Of a stretch of 64,000 bases of DNA, positions 1 through 9,435 are shown one piece after another. This stretch comes from Gordonia sediminis (lineage in GTDB: Bacteria > Actinomycetota > Actinomycetes > Mycobacteriales > Mycobacteriaceae), in NCBI GenBank assembly GCA_004193205.1, contig RZUM01000010.1, positions 124,001 through 188,000 of the forward strand, read 5' to 3'. The notes below the pieces were generated by a model. That model ran no database searches. It saw only the letters and a list, made by a program, of their open reading frames with translations, and was not told where the DNA came from. The position numbers were made by a program, and so were the translations under genes. Each line of letters opens with the position of its first letter. Position 1 is the first letter of the stretch.

Positions 1-129
1 GTAGGTCGTCATGACTTCGGTGTGTCCGATCGCGGGTGCAACTGACTGAACCAAGCGTGGCACATCTCGTACGTATTCGGCGGGAGGCCCACTGATATCC
101 AGGGTGACATTTACATTGACGAATGGCAA
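1..129 (-). other. possible start of a divergent gene leaving the left edge
   Basis: Read on the minus strand, one frame stays open from inside dnaE2 to the window edge and gives a protein-like segment (FPITIDAKTLPFVNVNVTLD and onward). There is no ATG or GTG in a sensible place; only a TTG at 129 could start it, and no ribosome site is visible. Base composition is less GC-rich than in the genes. It may be the beginning of a gene transcribed away from dnaE2, sharing the LexA box at 171-186, or a chance open frame. I do not recognise the sequence. Confidence 0.2.
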
Positions 130-170
130 AGTTTTGGCGTCGATGGTGATAGGGAACGCCGATTGATATA

Positions 171-186
171 TCGAACATGCGTTCGA
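171..186 (+). promoter_or_regulatory. LexA (SOS) box upstream of dnaE2
   Basis: The 16 bases TCGAACATGCGTTCGA match the mycobacterial/actinobacterial SOS box TCGAAC-N4-GTTCGA exactly. It ends 12 nt before the GTG start of dnaE2, where bound LexA would block transcription or initiation. DnaE2 is a known LexA-controlled DNA-damage gene in mycobacteria, so site and gene agree. Confidence 0.93.
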
Positions 187-198
187 TAAACTCGATCG

Positions 199-3100
199 GT
201 GGGATGGGATCAGGGTCCGCCGACATGGTCGGAGATGGAGCGGGTGCTCTCCGGGCGTGCCCCGGGGGGTGGGCGCCCGGGGGAGGCATTCGGGCCCGGT
301 GACAACACCGGCGACGGTAACGACAGTCCCGCCTGGTCCCACAAACGCGGCGCCTACCGTCCCGATGGGGTGGTGGAACGCGGGCGGTCGTCGGTGCCGT
401 TCGCCGAACTGCACGCCCACAGCGCCTACAGCTTCCTCGACGGTGCTTCGATGCCCGAGGAGATGGTGGAGGAGGCGCAGCGACTGGATCTGCAGGCCCT
501 GGCCCTCACCGATCACGACGGTTTCTACGGTGTCGTCCGGTTCGCCGAGGCCGCCCGGGAGTTCGGCCTGCCGACGGTGTTCGGTGCGGAGCTGTCCCTG
601 GAACCAAACGTCACGCGCACCGGTGTGCCGGATCCGCCCGGGGAGCATCTGCTGGTCATCGCGCGCGACGGCGAGGGCTATCGCCGGTTGTCGCGCACCA
701 TCGCCGAAGCGCACATGGTCGGCGGGGAGAAGGGGTTGTTGCGCTACGACCGCGATGCACTGCCCGACCGGGCCGGCGGTCATTGGCTGATCCTCACCGG
801 CTGTCGCAAGGGGCGGGTCCGTCGTGCCCTCGATCGGGGTGGTCCGCAGGCGGCGCGGGAGGTATTGCGGGGGTTGGTGGACCGCTACGGCCGCACCGAC
901 GTCGCCGTCGAACTGACTGCGCAGGGGATGCCGGAGGACGACGAACGCAATGCCGCCCTTGCTGCCCTGGCCTCCGAACTACGACTACCGACCGTGGCGA
1001 CCACGGGCGCGCATTTCGCGTCGCCGCGTCGTCGGCGTCTGGCGATGGCGATGGCCGCGGTCCGCGCCCGCACCGACATCGAGACCATCGACGGATGGCT
1101 GCCCGGCGTCGGTGGCGCCCACCTGCGCAGCGGCGACGAGATGGTCCGGCTCCTGCCGGGACATCCCGACGCCATCGACAACGCGGTCGGGCTGGCCGCC
1201 GACTGCGCATTCGAGCTCGGGCTGATCGCGCCGAAGCTGCCGCCGTTCGACGTCCCGGAGGGTCATACCGAGATCAGTTGGCTGCGCGAGCAGACCATGG
1301 CCGGCGCGTTGCGGCGCTACGGCCCGCCGGGCGCCCATCCGCAGGCGTATCGGCAGATCGAACACGAACTCCGCATCATCGAGACCCTGACCTTCCCCGG
1401 CTATTTCCTCGTCGTCGCCGACATCGTGAACTTCTGCAAGGCCAACGACATCCTCTGTCAGGGGCGGGGGAGCGCCGCGAACTCGGCGGTCTGCTACGCC
1501 CTGGGCATCACCAACGTCGACCCGGTGGCGAACAAGCTGCTGTTCGAGCGCTTCCTTTCGCCCGAGCGGGACGGACCACCAGACATCGACGTGGACATCG
1601 AATCCGACCGGCGCGAAGAAGCCATCCAATACGTGTATCGGCGCTACGGGCGTGACTTCAGCGCGCAGGTCGCCAACGTGATCACCTACCGCGGACGATC
1701 CGCGATCCGTGACACGGCACGGGCGCTGGGCTATGCCACCGGACAGCAGGATGCGTGGAGCCGGACCCCCGACGACGCGCCTGCCGACGTCACCGACCTG
1801 GCCGGGGAGATCCTGGGGATGCCGCGGCATCTGGGCATCCATTCCGGTGGCATGGTGATCTGCGACCGGCCCATCGCCGACGTCTGCCCGACGGAATGGG
1901 CGCGGATGGAGAACCGCAGCGTGCTGCAGTGGGACAAGGACGACTGTGCCGCAATCGGTCTGGTCAAGTTCGACCTGCTCGGTCTCGGTATGCTCTCGGC
2001 GCTGCACTATGCGATCGACCTGGTTGCCGAGCACAAAGACCTCCACGTCGATCTGGCGAAGCTGGATCTCGCCGAACCCGAGGTCTACGACATGCTCTGC
2101 CGTGCCGACTCGGTGGGCGTGTTCCAGGTGGAGTCCCGCGCGCAGATGGCCACCCTGCCACGGCTGAAACCGAGAACCTTCTACGACCTGGTGGTGGAGG
2201 TGGCGTTGATCCGCCCCGGGCCGATCCAGGGCGGATCGGTGCATCCCTACATCCGCCGCCGCAACGGGATCGAGGAGCCGGCCGTCGAACATCCGTCGAT
2301 GCGCAAGGCGCTCGACCGCACGCTGGGGGTCCCGCTGTTCCAGGAACAACTGATGCAACTCGCCGTCGACGTCGCGGGATTCGATGCCGCCGAGGCCGAT
2401 CAGCTGCGTCGCGCGATGGGTTCCAAGCGGTCACCCGAGCGGATGGAACGGTTGCGCCTGAGGTTCTACGACGGGATGGAACGGCTGCACGGGATCACCG
2501 GGGAGGTGGCCGACCGCATCTTCGAGAAGATGGCCGCCTTCGCGAATTTCGGTTTCCCCGAGAGCCATTCGCAGAGTTTCGCCTCGTTGGTCTTCTACTC
2601 GGCCTGGTTCAAACTGCATCATCCGGCCGCCTTCTGCGCGGCGTTGCTGCGCGCCCAGCCGATGGGGTTCTACTCGCCGCAGTCACTGGTCGCCGACGCG
2701 CGCCGGCACGGTGTCGTCGTACACCGGCCCGACATCAACCTGTCGACGGCACCTGCCACGCTGACCGGTGGTGGACTCGAGGTCAGACTGGGTCTGGGCG
2801 GGGTGCGGGGGATCGGCGACGAGGTGGCCGATCGGATCGTCGAATGTCGTGTCCGGGAAGGGGATTACCGCGACGTGACAGATGTTTCGCGGCGTGCCGG
2901 GCTGACCGCGCGGCAACTCGAGGGGCTGGCCGGGGCGGGCGCGTTCTCGTGTTTCGGGGTCAGCCGACGACAGGCGTTGTGGGAGGCCGGTGCCGCGGCG
3001 ACCGCCCGATCCGACCAACTGCCCTTCTCTCCGGCCACCGAGACGCCCAGCCTGCCGGGGCTGTCCGACATCGAACTCGCGGCAACGGATGCCTGGGCCA

Positions 3101-3474
3101 CCGGCATCACCCCGACGTCCTATCCGACCCAGTTCCTGCGTCCGCGCCTGACGGCGATGGGGGTGATCCCGGCCGACGGATTGTTGTCGGTGGCCGACGG
3201 TTCGCGGATCTCGGTGGCCGGGGCGGTGACGCACCGGCAGCGACCGGCGACCGCGTCGGGTGTGACATTCATCAACCTGGAGGACGAAACCGGCATGGTG
3301 AATGTGGTCTGTTCGGTGGGGTTGTGGAACCGTTATCGGAATCTGGCACACTCGGCATCGGCATTGCTGATTCGCGGCACCGTGCAGAACGCCGAGGGGG
3401 CGGTGACCGTGGTGGCAGAGCGGTTGCAGCGCTTGGATCTTCGTGTTGGAACGCGTTCCAGGGATTGGCACTAG
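199..3474 (+). CDS. dnaE2: error-prone DNA polymerase III alpha subunit DnaE2 (ImuC)
   Basis: A 1091-residue C-family DNA polymerase for damage-induced translesion synthesis, normally working with ImuA' and ImuB, neither of which lies in this window. The N-terminus (MGWDQGPPTWSEMERVL) is of the DnaE2 type and supports the GTG start at 199. A PHP domain begins near residue 68 (ELHAHSAYSFLDG). The polymerase core has the acidic motif PDIDVD near residue 460 and the YFLVVADIV and RGSAANS segments before it. A C-terminal OB fold spans about 1005-1075 (FINLEDETGMVNVV). Replicative DnaE1 is about 100 residues longer and lacks this N-terminus. An exact LexA box immediately upstream implies SOS induction. 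The DUF167 gene follows after 15 nt, perhaps cotranscribed. Confidence 0.96.
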   Translation: MGWDQGPPTWSEMERVLSGRAPGGGRPGEAFGPGDNTGDGNDSPAWSHKRGAYRPDGVVERGRSSVPFAELHAHSAYSFLDGASMPEEMVEEAQRLDLQALALTDHDGFYGVVRFAEAAREFGLPTVFGAELSLEPNVTRTGVPDPPGEHLLVIARDGEGYRRLSRTIAEAHMVGGEKGLLRYDRDALPDRAGGHWLILTGCRKGRVRRALDRGGPQAAREVLRGLVDRYGRTDVAVELTAQGMPEDDERNAALAALASELRLPTVATTGAHFASPRRRRLAMAMAAVRARTDIETIDGWLPGVGGAHLRSGDEMVRLLPGHPDAIDNAVGLAADCAFELGLIAPKLPPFDVPEGHTEISWLREQTMAGALRRYGPPGAHPQAYRQIEHELRIIETLTFPGYFLVVADIVNFCKANDILCQGRGSAANSAVCYALGITNVDPVANKLLFERFLSPERDGPPDIDVDIESDRREEAIQYVYRRYGRDFSAQVANVITYRGRSAIRDTARALGYATGQQDAWSRTPDDAPADVTDLAGEILGMPRHLGIHSGGMVICDRPIADVCPTEWARMENRSVLQWDKDDCAAIGLVKFDLLGLGMLSALHYAIDLVAEHKDLHVDLAKLDLAEPEVYDMLCRADSVGVFQVESRAQMATLPRLKPRTFYDLVVEVALIRPGPIQGGSVHPYIRRRNGIEEPAVEHPSMRKALDRTLGVPLFQEQLMQLAVDVAGFDAAEADQLRRAMGSKRSPERMERLRLRFYDGMERLHGITGEVADRIFEKMAAFANFGFPESHSQSFASLVFYSAWFKLHHPAAFCAALLRAQPMGFYSPQSLVADARRHGVVVHRPDINLSTAPATLTGGGLEVRLGLGGVRGIGDEVADRIVECRVREGDYRDVTDVSRRAGLTARQLEGLAGAGAFSCFGVSRRQALWEAGAAATARSDQLPFSPATETPSLPGLSDIELAATDAWATGITPTSYPTQFLRPRLTAMGVIPADGLLSVADGSRISVAGAVTHRQRPATASGVTFINLEDETGMVNVVCSVGLWNRYRNLAHSASALLIRGTVQNAEGAVTVVAERLQRLDLRVGTRSRDWH

Positions 3475-3489
3475 GAGAAGGGGTGGCAC

Positions 3490-3720
3490 ATGGCCAGGCA
3501 GATCGTGGTGACGGTGAAACCCAACAGCCGCAAGGGGCCGCTGGTGGAGACCGGACCGGACGGTTCGGTGACGATCTTCGTCCGCGAACCGGCGACCGAG
3601 GGTCGGGCCAACAAGGCGGTCGCGGAGATCCTCGCCCAGCACCTGGGTATCCCGAAGAGCAAGCTCGCCCTGGTCGGCGGTGCCACCGCCCGGACCAAGC
3701 GCTTCCGCATCGACTCGTGA
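3490..3720 (+). CDS. DUF167 (YggU-family) small protein
   Basis: A 76-residue protein of the DUF167/YggU family, a small conserved alpha/beta fold of unknown function found across bacteria. Family features are visible: an N-terminal strand with VKPNSRKGPL, the central EPATEGRANKAVAEILA helix and the C-terminal GATARTKRFRI strand, matching the usual G..sR.K...I ending. A purine-rich AGAAGGGG stretch lies ahead of the ATG with about 8 nt spacing. It is 15 nt behind dnaE2 on the same strand and could share its SOS-induced transcript, though no functional link is known. Confidence 0.85.
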   Translation: MARQIVVTVKPNSRKGPLVETGPDGSVTIFVREPATEGRANKAVAEILAQHLGIPKSKLALVGGATARTKRFRIDS

Positions 3721-3731
3721 CCTGAGAACCG

Positions 3732-3770
3732 ACACCGCGCCTCTACACCGCGCTTCTACACCGCGCCCGC
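3732..3770. repeat. three tandem 13-bp units over the trmL stop
   Basis: Three consecutive 13-bp units beginning ACACCGCGC (3732, 3745, 3758), differing only in the last four bases. The trmL stop codon lies across the junction of units two and three. The array sits between the convergent ends of the DUF167 gene and trmL. It looks like local slippage in a convergent intergenic region. Confidence 0.5.
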
Positions 3771-4220
3771 GAAACCGTTCTGCCGCCACGCCTCGTAGAC
3801 GACGATGCTCGCCGCATTGGCGAGGTTGTGCGAACGGCGATCCGGCAGCATCGGGATCCGGATGAGGTCGGTGACCTGAGGTTCGGCGAGTACCTCCTTG
3901 GGCAGCCCGGTCGGTTCGGGGCCGAAGAGCAGTACATCGCCCGGGCGGTAGTCGACGTCGGTGTGATAGCGCGTTGCATGTGCGGTGAAGGCGAACACCC
4001 GTTGCGGCTTCAACCTCGTCCATGCCGTCGCCAGGTCGGGATGCACGGTCACCGTGGCCATCTCGTGGTAGTCCAGACCCGCTCGCTTGACCTGTGCATC
4101 CGACATGGAGAAGCCCAACGGCTCGATGAGGTGCAACTCGCAGCCGGTGTTCGCGGCCAGTCGGATCGCATTCCCGGTGTTGGGCGGGATGCACGGCTGG
4201 TAGAACATCATCTTGAACAC
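3756..4220 (-). CDS. trmL: tRNA (cytidine(34)-2'-O)-methyltransferase, SpoU/TrmL type
   Basis: A 154-residue SPOUT-superfamily methyltransferase that should transfer a methyl group from S-adenosylmethionine to the ribose of the wobble base of certain leucine tRNAs. The N-terminal signature MMFYQPCIPPNTGNAIRLAA and the C-terminal knot (LLFGPEPTGLP, then RIPMLPDRRSHNLANAASIVVYEAWRQ) are typical, and the length matches the family. The start is a GTG with a GAGGGG ribosome site 6 nt upstream. It is convergent with the DUF167 gene and 30 nt behind the dehydratase gene on the same strand. The Mtb equivalent is annotated spoU (Rv3366). Confidence 0.92.
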   Translation of the reverse strand: MFKMMFYQPCIPPNTGNAIRLAANTGCELHLIEPLGFSMSDAQVKRAGLDYHEMATVTVHPDLATAWTRLKPQRVFAFTAHATRYHTDVDYRPGDVLLFGPEPTGLPKEVLAEPQVTDLIRIPMLPDRRSHNLANAASIVVYEAWRQNGFAGAV

Positions 4221-4250
4221 TCCAAGCCCCTCTTCATCGGTTGTCCGGGT

Positions 4251-5225
4251 TCATCGGTTGTCCAGGTCGGTGCGCACGGATGTGTTGGCACCGCAGAGCA
4301 CGACGCACAACGTCGAATCCGGTTCCGGTCGAACGACTCCGGCGAGCACCGCGGCGACCGCGGTCGCGGTGCCGTGTTCGACGAGAATCCGGAACGACTC
4401 CCACAGATGGCGGCGTGCGGAGGTCAGCTGCTCGTCGGTGACCACGACGCTGCTCACCGGACGGTCGGCGATCGTCGCCCAGCAGATGTCGCCGACCCGG
4501 GTGGCGCCCAGGGAGTCGGCGGCCACGCTGTCGAGGTCCACCGCGACGGGGTGACCCGCCTCGAGTGCCTGATGCAGGCACGACGATCCGACCGGTTCGG
4601 CCCCGACGAGCCGGTCGCCCCGCCGTAGCGTGGCGGCGAGTCCACCGAGCAGCCCGCCCCCGCCGACGGAGACAACCGTCGTCAGTGGTCCGTCGACATC
4701 CTCGGCGAGTTCGAGTCCGATGGTGCCCGCTCCGGCGACGATGTCGGGCTGGTCGTAGGCGTGCAGCAGCAGGGCACCCCGCTGCTGCGCCAACTCGACC
4801 GCGGCGTCGGCGGCCACCTGGTACCGGTCACCGACCTGCACGACCTCGGCGCCGAGGCCGCGCAGGGTGTCGACCTTCACCTGCGGAGCGGTCTGCGGAA
4901 CCACCACCGTGCACGTCGTGCCCGCGATATGCGCGGCCCACACTGCACCGATCGCCGCGTTGCCGCCCGAGGCGATCAACACGCCGGCCTCGCCCAGGCG
5001 CCCGGCCTCGTCGGCATGGCGGATGGCGTTGAGGCTGCCGCGCGGCTTGAAGCAGCCACCGACCTGCGTGTACTCCAGCTTGAACACCACCTCGCGTGGG
5101 CCGTCGACGGTGTCCACCGTGGTGCGCAGTGTCGGGGTCCGCCGCAGCGAACCGGTGATGCGCCGCTCGGCCGCCAGGACGTCATCGAGTCCGGTCGCGT
5201 TCACCTGGTCGGAGGATGCGTCCAC
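4251..5225 (-). CDS. PLP-dependent threonine/serine dehydratase-like enzyme
   Basis: A 324-residue fold-type II pyridoxal-phosphate enzyme, probably a threonine or serine dehydratase that deaminates the amino acid to a 2-oxoacid. The Schiff-base lysine is in FKPRGSLNA near residue 60, followed by an [14 protein letters not shown] substrate loop and the phosphate-binding GGGGLLGGL near residue 180. There is no C-terminal ACT regulatory domain, so it resembles catabolic or stand-alone dehydratases more than biosynthetic IlvA. Substrate cannot be fixed from sequence. The GTG start lies only 26 nt from the divergent folD start, so a later internal start is possible. Confidence 0.82.
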   Translation of the reverse strand: MDASSDQVNATGLDDVLAAERRITGSLRRTPTLRTTVDTVDGPREVVFKLEYTQVGGCFKPRGSLNAIRHADEAGRLGEAGVLIASGGNAAIGAVWAAHIAGTTCTVVVPQTAPQVKVDTLRGLGAEVVQVGDRYQVAADAAVELAQQRGALLLHAYDQPDIVAGAGTIGLELAEDVDGPLTTVVSVGGGGLLGGLAATLRRGDRLVGAEPVGSSCLHQALEAGHPVAVDLDSVAADSLGATRVGDICWATIADRPVSSVVVTDEQLTSARRHLWESFRILVEHGTATAVAAVLAGVVRPEPDSTLCVVLCGANTSVRTDLDNR

Positions 5226-5251
5226 GTCGATCCACGGTACTGGAGCCCCGA

Positions 5252-6148
5252 ATGGAACAATGGTCTCCCGTGAGTGCGATACGACTGGACGGCAAGGCGA
5301 CCCGTGACGAGATCTTCACCGATCTGAGTGCCCGGGTGGAGAAGCTGCGTGCCGAGGGCATCACGCCCGGTCTGGGCACCATCCTGGTGGGCGACGATCC
5401 GGGATCGCGGTCCTACGTGAAGGGCAAGCACTCCGACTGCGCGCGGATCGGTGTGGCCTCGATCCGCAAGGATCTCCCGGCCGATGCCACGACCGAGGAT
5501 CTCAACGCCGCGATCGACGAACTCAACGCCGATCCCGGGTGCACGGGCTACATCGTGCAGCTTCCGCTCCCGCGACACCTCGACGAGAACGCCGCGCTCG
5601 AGCGGATCGACCCCACCAAGGATGCCGACGGGTTGCATCCCATCAATCTGGGTCGGCTCGTCCTCAGCAAGGAGTCCACGCTGCCGTGTACACCGCGGGG
5701 GGTGGTGCACCTGCTGCGTCGCTACGACATCCCGATCGCCGGCGCCCGTGTCACCGTCGTCGGCCGCGGCGTGACCATCGGGCGGCCTATCGGGCTGCTG
5801 CTGACCCGGCGCAGCGAGAACGCCACGGTGACCCTCTGCCACACCGGTACGCGTGACCTCGCGGCCGAGGTGTCCCGTGCCGACATCGTCATCGCGGCGG
5901 CCGGGGTACCCCACCTGATCACCGCGGACATGGTCAAACCCGGCGCCGCGGTCATCGACGTCGGGGTCAGCCGCACCGAGGCCGGGCTCGCCGGCGACGT
6001 CGCACCCGACGTCTGGGACGTCGCCGGGTATGTCTCACCCAACCCCGGTGGCGTGGGCCCCCTAACGCGGGCCTTCCTGCTCGTCAACGTGGTGGAACGA
6101 GCCGAGGCGCAGCTGGCCGAGCGGGCCGGGGCGGGATTGGCCGGGTGA
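5252..6148 (+). CDS. folD: bifunctional methylenetetrahydrofolate dehydrogenase/cyclohydrolase FolD
   Basis: FolD interconverts 5,10-methylene-, methenyl- and 10-formyl-tetrahydrofolate using NADP, in the cytosol. Recognisable segments are [11 protein letters not shown] at the start, the active-site Y-x3-K in [31 protein letters not shown] and the Rossmann motif [16 protein letters not shown], ending with [16 protein letters not shown] chose the ATG at 5252 because GGAG sits 6 nt upstream (298 residues). A GTG at 5270 would give 292 residues and align better with the shortest homologues. The DUF3017 gene overlaps its end by 4 nt, indicating translational coupling. Confidence 0.95.
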   Translation: MEQWSPVSAIRLDGKATRDEIFTDLSARVEKLRAEGITPGLGTILVGDDPGSRSYVKGKHSDCARIGVASIRKDLPADATTEDLNAAIDELNADPGCTGYIVQLPLPRHLDENAALERIDPTKDADGLHPINLGRLVLSKESTLPCTPRGVVHLLRRYDIPIAGARVTVVGRGVTIGRPIGLLLTRRSENATVTLCHTGTRDLAAEVSRADIVIAAAGVPHLITADMVKPGAAVIDVGVSRTEAGLAGDVAPDVWDVAGYVSPNPGGVGPLTRAFLLVNVVERAEAQLAERAGAGLAG

Positions 6149-6474
6149 CCTCGTCGCCCGGGGCCGACACGCCGGTCGACCGGATTCGGCGTGCGCGTCG
6201 GATGCGGCGCTATCTGGTGCAGATCCCGTACTTCGTCGTGTTGCTCGGGCTGCTCGCCGCGGCGGTTCTCGTGCTGTTCGATCGCTGGCGCCGGGGTGCC
6301 TTCGTCTTCGGGTCGGCGCTGATCTTGGGCGCGGTGTTGCGGGCGCTGATCCCGACGTCGCGGGTGGGTCTCCTGCAGGTCAGGGGGCGTTTCTTCGATA
6401 TCGCGGCAATGGCGTCGGTCGGTGGGCTGATCCTGTGGCTGGCGACGTCGATCGACCCTTTGGGCACAGATTGA
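6145..6474 (+). CDS. DUF3017 membrane protein
   Basis: A 109-residue predicted integral membrane protein of the DUF3017 family, which in actinobacteria usually sits directly after folD (Rv3355c in M. tuberculosis). After a basic N-terminus ([10 protein letters not shown]) there are three hydrophobic segments at about 29-47, 52-66 and 86-102, consistent with three membrane helices. Its GTG start overlaps the folD stop (GTGA), so the two are translated as a pair. Function is unknown; conserved linkage to folate metabolism is the only hint. Confidence 0.85.
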   Translation: MTSSPGADTPVDRIRRARRMRRYLVQIPYFVVLLGLLAAAVLVLFDRWRRGAFVFGSALILGAVLRALIPTSRVGLLQVRGRFFDIAAMASVGGLILWLATSIDPLGTD

Positions 6475-6598
6475 TTACAATAGTGACCAACGCGTGACCT
6501 TTGGGAGCGTCGCGTAGCCACAACGGACGACTGCGGGGGCGCACATCACTTCAACGATCGACACCGAGGAACCGGCCACCATCGACACGGCCACATCG

Positions 6599-8092
6599 AT
6601 GGGTGTGTCCGCCGGTGACGGGATGATCCACTATGTCCTGCTGACGCGTGACAGCGTCGGTCGCAGCGTCGTCGACACCCGCGTCATCGACGTCGACCCC
6701 AGCGACGGTCTCGACGCCGCGGGGCGGGTCAACGCCGGGATCGACCTCATGCTCAACACCGCCCGGGGCGCTGGTCTGTCTGTCGGGCCGATCGGTGTGG
6801 CGGCGCGCACGGTCAAGCAGCGTCGCGAACTGCGGTCCGGCGGCAGCGGCCCGCGTCGGCAGATCCATCTGGTTTCCGACGACGAGGCGGTCGTCGCCTA
6901 TCTGTCCGCCAGCGGGCACATCGGGCGGTTCAACACGGTCGTGGTGGTCGACTGTGGGGACACCGGGATGTCGCTCTACACCGTCGACACCGCGACGCAG
7001 GAGATCACCGCGCCCCAACGTTCCCGTGCACTGGCGGGCCGACAGATCGACCGGGCCATCGTGGCTCGACTCTCCGCCGACGATCGGCGGCACAACGCGC
7101 GCAGTGGTCGGGCTCAGCGCCGCAGCCTGCTCAGTGCCGGCCGCACGGCCAAAGAAGAGGTCGCCCGCTCGGGCCCGGCCGATCCGGTGCTGCTCGCCGA
7201 TGGTGGAAGCCATGTCACGCTCGGTGCCGACACCATCGACGCGGTGACCACACCGATGGTCGATGACGCGCGAAAGGTATTGTCGCGCTACCTGTCCGAG
7301 AAGGAAGACGGTCGTGCGCCACAGGCCGTGGTGCTTGTCGGCGGGATCGCGAACCTGTCCGGGGTCCGGCGGATCGTCGACGACCCCGAACTCGCGGTGG
7401 TCGTCCCCGAGGCCCCCGAACTGGCATCGTCGATCGGTGCGGCCATCCTCGCACGCGCGACGACGACTGCCGCGACGCCGTCGCGTCTGGCCTTCATCGG
7501 TGGCCGGAGGCAGCGCGAATGGCTGTCTGCGACAACGCTCGCGGTGGCCGGTGTCCTTCTCGCGGCCGCATTGATGACCATCTACGCGATCAGTTCGTCG
7601 TTCACCGGGCACGAGTCCCCGGCACAGGCCCCGACACCGGAGACGGTGACATCGATGTCGGGTGAATTCCAGTCGGCGGGACGGACCACCGTGTCGTCGA
7701 CACGGCACCCGGCCCCGGTTCTCGTGGTCCCGGATGCACCGGCGCAATCGGTGACGCCGGCTCCCACCACCACTTACGAGGTGCCACGCGGGAATGACGG
7801 ACCTGCGTGGGTCACAACGGAGTTGCCGCCCACCGAGGAACCCTCGGACTCGTCGTCGACCACCACGCGGACGCTGTCGCCCTACCCGATGCCGTCCCTG
7901 CCATGGCCACCCGATTCGGGGCGGGTGCCCACCATTCCGCCCGGGCTCTTGCCGCCGGGCCTGGCGCCGGAAACGACTCAGGTCACGCCACAGTCAATCC
8001 CGGGGCCGGACGACCGCGGGGAATCCACGACCCCATCGTCGGCGACCCCCGCGCCGACCCCGACGACGACGACACCGATTCCGGCACGCTGA
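6599..8092 (+). CDS. membrane-anchored Hsp70/actin-fold protein with Pro/Thr-rich extracytoplasmic tail
   Basis: A 497-residue protein in three parts. Residues about 1-290 look like a degenerate Hsp70/actin ATPase fold: a phosphate-2-like loop VVVVDCGDTGMSLY near 120, an LAGRQIDRAIV segment, a TAKEEVA helix and an adenosine-type motif VVLVGGIANLSGVRRIV near 245. The usual N-terminal DxGTTxS loop is not evident. One strong hydrophobic segment follows at about 306-330 (TTLAVAGVLLAAALMTIYAI). The remaining ~165 residues are Pro/Ser/Thr-rich and low in complexity, probably outside the membrane. There is no substrate-binding Hsp70 C-terminus. The upstream frame stays open to about 6530 but has no ATG or GTG and no clear ribosome site, so the start is uncertain. 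Function unknown. Confidence 0.75.
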   Translation: MGVSAGDGMIHYVLLTRDSVGRSVVDTRVIDVDPSDGLDAAGRVNAGIDLMLNTARGAGLSVGPIGVAARTVKQRRELRSGGSGPRRQIHLVSDDEAVVAYLSASGHIGRFNTVVVVDCGDTGMSLYTVDTATQEITAPQRSRALAGRQIDRAIVARLSADDRRHNARSGRAQRRSLLSAGRTAKEEVARSGPADPVLLADGGSHVTLGADTIDAVTTPMVDDARKVLSRYLSEKEDGRAPQAVVLVGGIANLSGVRRIVDDPELAVVVPEAPELASSIGAAILARATTTAATPSRLAFIGGRRQREWLSATTLAVAGVLLAAALMTIYAISSSFTGHESPAQAPTPETVTSMSGEFQSAGRTTVSSTRHPAPVLVVPDAPAQSVTPAPTTTYEVPRGNDGPAWVTTELPPTEEPSDSSSTTTRTLSPYPMPSLPWPPDSGRVPTIPPGLLPPGLAPETTQVTPQSIPGPDDRGESTTPSSATPAPTPTTTTPIPAR

Positions 8093-8145
8093 CGGCGTCC
8101 GCGTCGACGCGTTGGGCCGCTACTGTACAGACCCTTCGTGACGCT

Positions 8146-8213
8146 CGCTCGTTCCTCGCGGGCTCCTCAGGGACCACCCATCGTCGCACGCTCGTTCCTC
8201 GCGCGCTCCTCAG
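8146..8213. repeat. pair of 25-bp direct repeats in a convergent intergenic region
   Basis: Two copies of a 25-bp sequence beginning CGCTCGTTCCTCGCG, at 8146-8170 and 8189-8213, identical except for one base and spaced 43 nt apart. They lie between the 3' ends of the Hsp70-like gene and metX. Both read CTC-rich on the plus strand and could form part of a dispersed intergenic repeat family. No terminator with a T-run is obvious nearby. Confidence 0.6.
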
Positions 8214-8245
8214 ACTCAGGGGCCAGATTCGACACGCGCTCGCAG

Positions 8246-9394
8246 CTACGAGCGCGCGATCTCGACTGTGCGCTTGAGGAGATCGCTGATCGCGTCGAAC
8301 TCGGTGAGGAAGCCGTCGTGGCCGTTGTCGGAATGCATCACCTGTAGGCCGCCGACGCAGTTACCCAGCTGCTCGGCGAGTTCGACCTGTAACCGCAACG
8401 GGTACAAGCGATCCGACACGATCCCGCCGACGATGACGGGAACCTTGCAGGAGCCGAGCGCCGCCTTCACGCCGCCGCGGTTGCGTCCGACGTCGTGGTG
8501 ATTGAGCACCTCGCTGAGCACCACGTAGCTGCCCGGGTCGAAACGCTGGATCAGCTTGTCGGCCTGGTGCTGCAGATAGCTGTCGATGGCGTAGCGTCCG
8601 TCGGCGAGCGGCTGCTCGTCCGCCTGCGGTTCGTTCGCGAACCGCTGATCGAGCTCCGCCTCACCGCGATAGCTGAGGTGGGCGATCCGGCGGGCCACCC
8701 CCATGCCGGCGGTCGGGACACGGCCGGTGCCGTGATAGTCACCGTTCTGCCAGGCCGGGTCGGCCTTGATCGCGGCGATCTGCGTTGTCTGCGTACCGAT
8801 CTGGTCAGCGGTGGCGCGCGCGCCGACGGCGAGCACCAGCGCCGAGCGCACCATCTCGGGGTACTCGATGGCCCATTCCAGGGCGCGCGCACCACCCATC
8901 GAACCGCCGATGACGGCGCCGACGCCGGTGATGCCGAGCCGGTCGATGAGGGTGCGCTCGGCGCGTACCTGATCGAGCACGGTGATCTGTGGGAAACGTG
9001 AACCCCAGGGCCGTCCGTCGGCGTCGAGGGATGCCGGACCGGTGGAACCGCGGCATCCGCCGAGCACGTTGGCCGAGATGACGCACCACTCGTCGGTGTC
9101 GAGGGCGCAGCCGGGGCCGATCAGGCCGTCCCACCATCCGGCCGACGGGTGGTGAACGGTGGGCGCACCGGTCACGTGCGAATCGCCGGTGAGGGCGTGC
9201 AGGGTGAGGATCACGTTGTCGCGCGACGGCGACAACGCCCCCCAGCGCTGGAATGCCAGGGTGACGTTGTCGATCCGGTCGCCGCTGTCGAGTGAGACCG
9301 TCCCGATGTTGACCGCCATCATCTCGCCGTCTGGCAACTGCTCCCAGTCGGGCCGATCGGAGGGCTGGATCTGAGGTTCGATACTCACCGACAC
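8246..9394 (-). CDS. metX: homoserine O-acetyltransferase MetX
   Basis: A 382-residue alpha/beta-hydrolase-fold acyltransferase that activates L-homoserine with acetyl-CoA for methionine synthesis (called metA in M. tuberculosis, Rv3341). The nucleophile elbow is [12 protein letters not shown] near residue 160, the catalytic Asp is in VSDRLYPL and the His in DNGHDGFL near the C-terminus. Other family marks are [18 protein letters not shown] and [12 protein letters not shown]. The start is a GTG, 41 nt behind metY, so both genes should be read from the SAM-riboswitch transcript. It converges on the Hsp70-like gene. Confidence 0.95.
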   Translation of the reverse strand: MSVSIEPQIQPSDRPDWEQLPDGEMMAVNIGTVSLDSGDRIDNVTLAFQRWGALSPSRDNVILTLHALTGDSHVTGAPTVHHPSAGWWDGLIGPGCALDTDEWCVISANVLGGCRGSTGPASLDADGRPWGSRFPQITVLDQVRAERTLIDRLGITGVGAVIGGSMGGARALEWAIEYPEMVRSALVLAVGARATADQIGTQTTQIAAIKADPAWQNGDYHGTGRVPTAGMGVARRIAHLSYRGEAELDQRFANEPQADEQPLADGRYAIDSYLQHQADKLIQRFDPGSYVVLSEVLNHHDVGRNRGGVKAALGSCKVPVIVGGIVSDRLYPLRLQVELAEQLGNCVGGLQVMHSDNGHDGFLTEFDAISDLLKRTVEIARS

Positions 9395-9435
9395 AATTCA
9401 CTCACTCTTTGATGTTCCTCTTCACACGGACGGGG

